Positions 62,768 to 64,000 of a DNA stretch of 64,000 bases are shown piece after piece. Within the stretch, counting starts at the first letter, position 1. Each line of letters starts with the position of its first letter. This DNA comes from Planctomycetales bacterium 71-10 (GTDB taxonomy: Bacteria > Planctomycetota > Planctomycetia > Isosphaerales > Isosphaeraceae), in the NCBI GenBank assembly GCA_001898385.1, contig MKTT01000074.1, forward strand, positions 62,001 to 126,000, read 5' to 3'. The position numbers were made by a program, and so were the translations under genes. The notes under the pieces were generated by a model that saw only the letters and a program-made list of their open reading frames with translations, did no database searches and was not told the origin of the DNA.

Positions 62768-64000
62768 GTGAAGCGGAAACCGAGTCGTTCGCGTCGGAAG
62801 CCGAGGTTCGGCCTGGGGCTGGATTCGCTCGAAGGGCGTCGGCTGCTCTCCTACGGGGCTCCCGGGCCGGTGTTCCAGGTGAACCAGACGGTCGTGGGGG
62901 GGCAATCGGCCCCGAAGGCGGCCGTGAACGAGCGCGGCCAGGTGGCCGTGATCTGGGAGGACTTCGGCACGGACGGCTCGGGGTACGGCGTGTATGCGCG
63001 ACGGCTCGACTCCGCCGGCCAGGCGCTGGGGGCCGAGTTCCGGGTCAACACGGCGACCGAGGGGGACCAGACCGACCCGCGGGTCGCCGTGCGCTATTCC
63101 AGCTACCTGGAGGACGGCCTGATCGCCACCTGGCGCGACGGCGGCAAGCTCTACGCCCAGCGATACGACGCGCAAGGCGCGGCGGTCGGCGGGGCGATGG
63201 AGCTGGCGGGCTCGGCGGGGGTCGGGGCCGACTACGACCTGGTCGGCCTCCCGGGCGGCGGCTTCCTGATCGTCTCGGCCGGCGGCGTGCTCGGCTACGG
63301 GCCCGAGGGGGCGGCCGCCGGCTCGTCGACGCCGGGCGCGGGGCATGAGGGCTGGACGCCCCAGGCGCCGGCCGCCGGCCGCGCCGGGATCCTGTATTAC
63401 GACCAGGCCGTGACGACCTGGGCCGAGACCCGCTCGCGCGAGGTCGAGGGGACGACGGTCTACGACGCGCGGATCTGGGCCCAGGCGCTGGATTCCCAGG
63501 GCGGCCTGTCCGGCCCCGAGGTGCTGATCGCCGAGATCCAGGGGGCCGCGACGCCCGAGGCGGTCGCCGACCTGGACCCGGTGGTGGTCCGGCCCCGGGG
63601 CTATTACGGCGAGCCGATCATCGCCTGGCGCCAGGCCGGGGCCGAGGGCTCGACGTTCCACGCCCGGAACCTGACGCAGGATTACGACACGAACGACCTG
63701 GAGCCCGACGGCGACGCCTTCGAGCTGGCGACGTCGACGCCCGCCGACGCCGTCGCGCTGGCCTGGCTCGACGGCTCGTCGCTGGCGGCCTTCTTCATCG
63801 GCGAGGATCCGGCCGGGCCCGACGGCGGCTACTTCCAGATCTTCGGCGCGCGCGGCGGCGCGGCCCAGGGCGATCCCGTCCCGGCGCCCGACGTCGCGGC
63901 CGACTCGCTGGCGACCCTCGCCGTCGTCCCGACCGTGGGCGGCGACTTCTGGCTGGTCTGGGGCGACCCCCAGGTCGACCCGACGGCGGGCGAGGTCCAC
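62768..64000 (+). CDS. GLWxW-repeat surface protein 6, cut by window end
   Basis: 411 codons from a GTG at 62768 to the window end without a stop; the ribosome site is AGGGAG. The start reads KRKPSRSRRKPRFGLGLDSL, EGRRLLSY, like genes 4 and 5. The visible part corresponds to the extra N-terminal beta domain: FQVNQTVVGGQSAPKAAVNE, QVAVIWEDFGTDGSGYGVYA, EFRVNTATEGDQTDPRVAVR, then EVEGTTVYDARIWAQALDSQ and LVWGDPQVDP. The Calx-beta and GLWxW parts are expected beyond the window. An ATG-started 15-codon frame (62725-62772) ends across the GTG as GTGA. Confidence 0.75.
   Translation, partial: MKRKPSRSRRKPRFGLGLDSLEGRRLLSYGAPGPVFQVNQTVVGGQSAPKAAVNERGQVAVIWEDFGTDGSGYGVYARRLDSAGQALGAEFRVNTATEGDQTDPRVAVRYSSYLEDGLIATWRDGGKLYAQRYDAQGAAVGGAMELAGSAGVGADYDLVGLPGGGFLIVSAGGVLGYGPEGAAAGSSTPGAGHEGWTPQAPAAGRAGILYYDQAVTTWAETRSREVEGTTVYDARIWAQALDSQGGLSGPEVLIAEIQGAATPEAVADLDPVVVRPRGYYGEPIIAWRQAGAEGSTFHARNLTQDYDTNDLEPDGDAFELATSTPADAVALAWLDGSSLAAFFIGEDPAGPDGGYFQIFGARGGAAQGDPVPAPDVAADSLATLAVVPTVGGDFWLVWGDPQVDPTAGEVH

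Noticed and set aside
62687..64000. Long minus-strand open frame at the window end
   Set aside because: The plus strand over the same bases encodes a clear paralogue of the repeat-protein cluster with a ribosome site and LExRRL start. The minus frame is a composition artefact.

Overview
The window is very GC-rich and densely coded. It reads as a planctomycete chromosome, most likely of the Isosphaeraceae (Isosphaera/Singulisphaera/Paludisphaera-like). The reasons are a DUF1559 pseudopilin with the H-X9-DG tail, many secreted proteins with a basic N-terminus followed by an 'LExRRL' motif, a type I sulfatase, a ceramidase-like TAT protein, a PL10 pectate lyase, and sigma-54 activators without receiver domains. 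No rRNA, tRNA, CRISPR array, prophage or complete insertion sequence was recognised. The family assignments rest on motifs read by eye; no database search was run.

Layout. 1-10.6 kb: DUF2157 and GDYXXLXY membrane proteins, a left-handed beta-helix (gamma-carbonic-anhydrase-like) protein, a ParE-type toxin broken by a one-base frameshift next to its antitoxin, a sulfatase, panE and small membrane proteins, with several palindromic intergenic repeats. 10.6-20 kb: a membrane-anchored trypsin-like protease, a SMI1/KNR4 protein, an NDP-forming acyl-CoA synthetase fused to a GNAT domain, a DUF1294 protein, a PIN-toxin/HTH-antitoxin pair and a GAF-AAA+-Fis sigma-54 activator. 20-26 kb: on the opposite strand, a small cell-surface protein, a DUF1559 pseudopilin and a sulfate ABC importer (sbp-cysT-cysW-cysA). 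A well-formed -24/-12 promoter and three dyad boxes lie between the activator and this set, suggesting the activator drives it. 26-37 kb: pectate lyase, ceramidase-like protein, a two-gene ATPase module of unknown role, a cysteine-less SodC, a cupin epimerase-like protein and an M30-type metalloprotease. 37-51.5 kb: VOC protein, HNH endonuclease, ccsA-hemA (heme), phasin-like protein, a YcxB-like pair, argH, HEAT-repeat proteins, lysA, a second sigma-54 activator and an orphan beta-class DNA methyltransferase.

51.9-64 kb, running off the end: six tandem paralogous genes for secreted proteins. Each of the five complete ones has an N-terminal LExRRL motif, a Calx-beta domain and exactly eight copies of a roughly 40-residue 'G-x-x-GLW-x-W' repeat. 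This is the most striking feature of the window and looks like an undescribed surface protein family, probably beta-propeller or lectin-like. The sixth gene starts with GTG and is cut by the window end.
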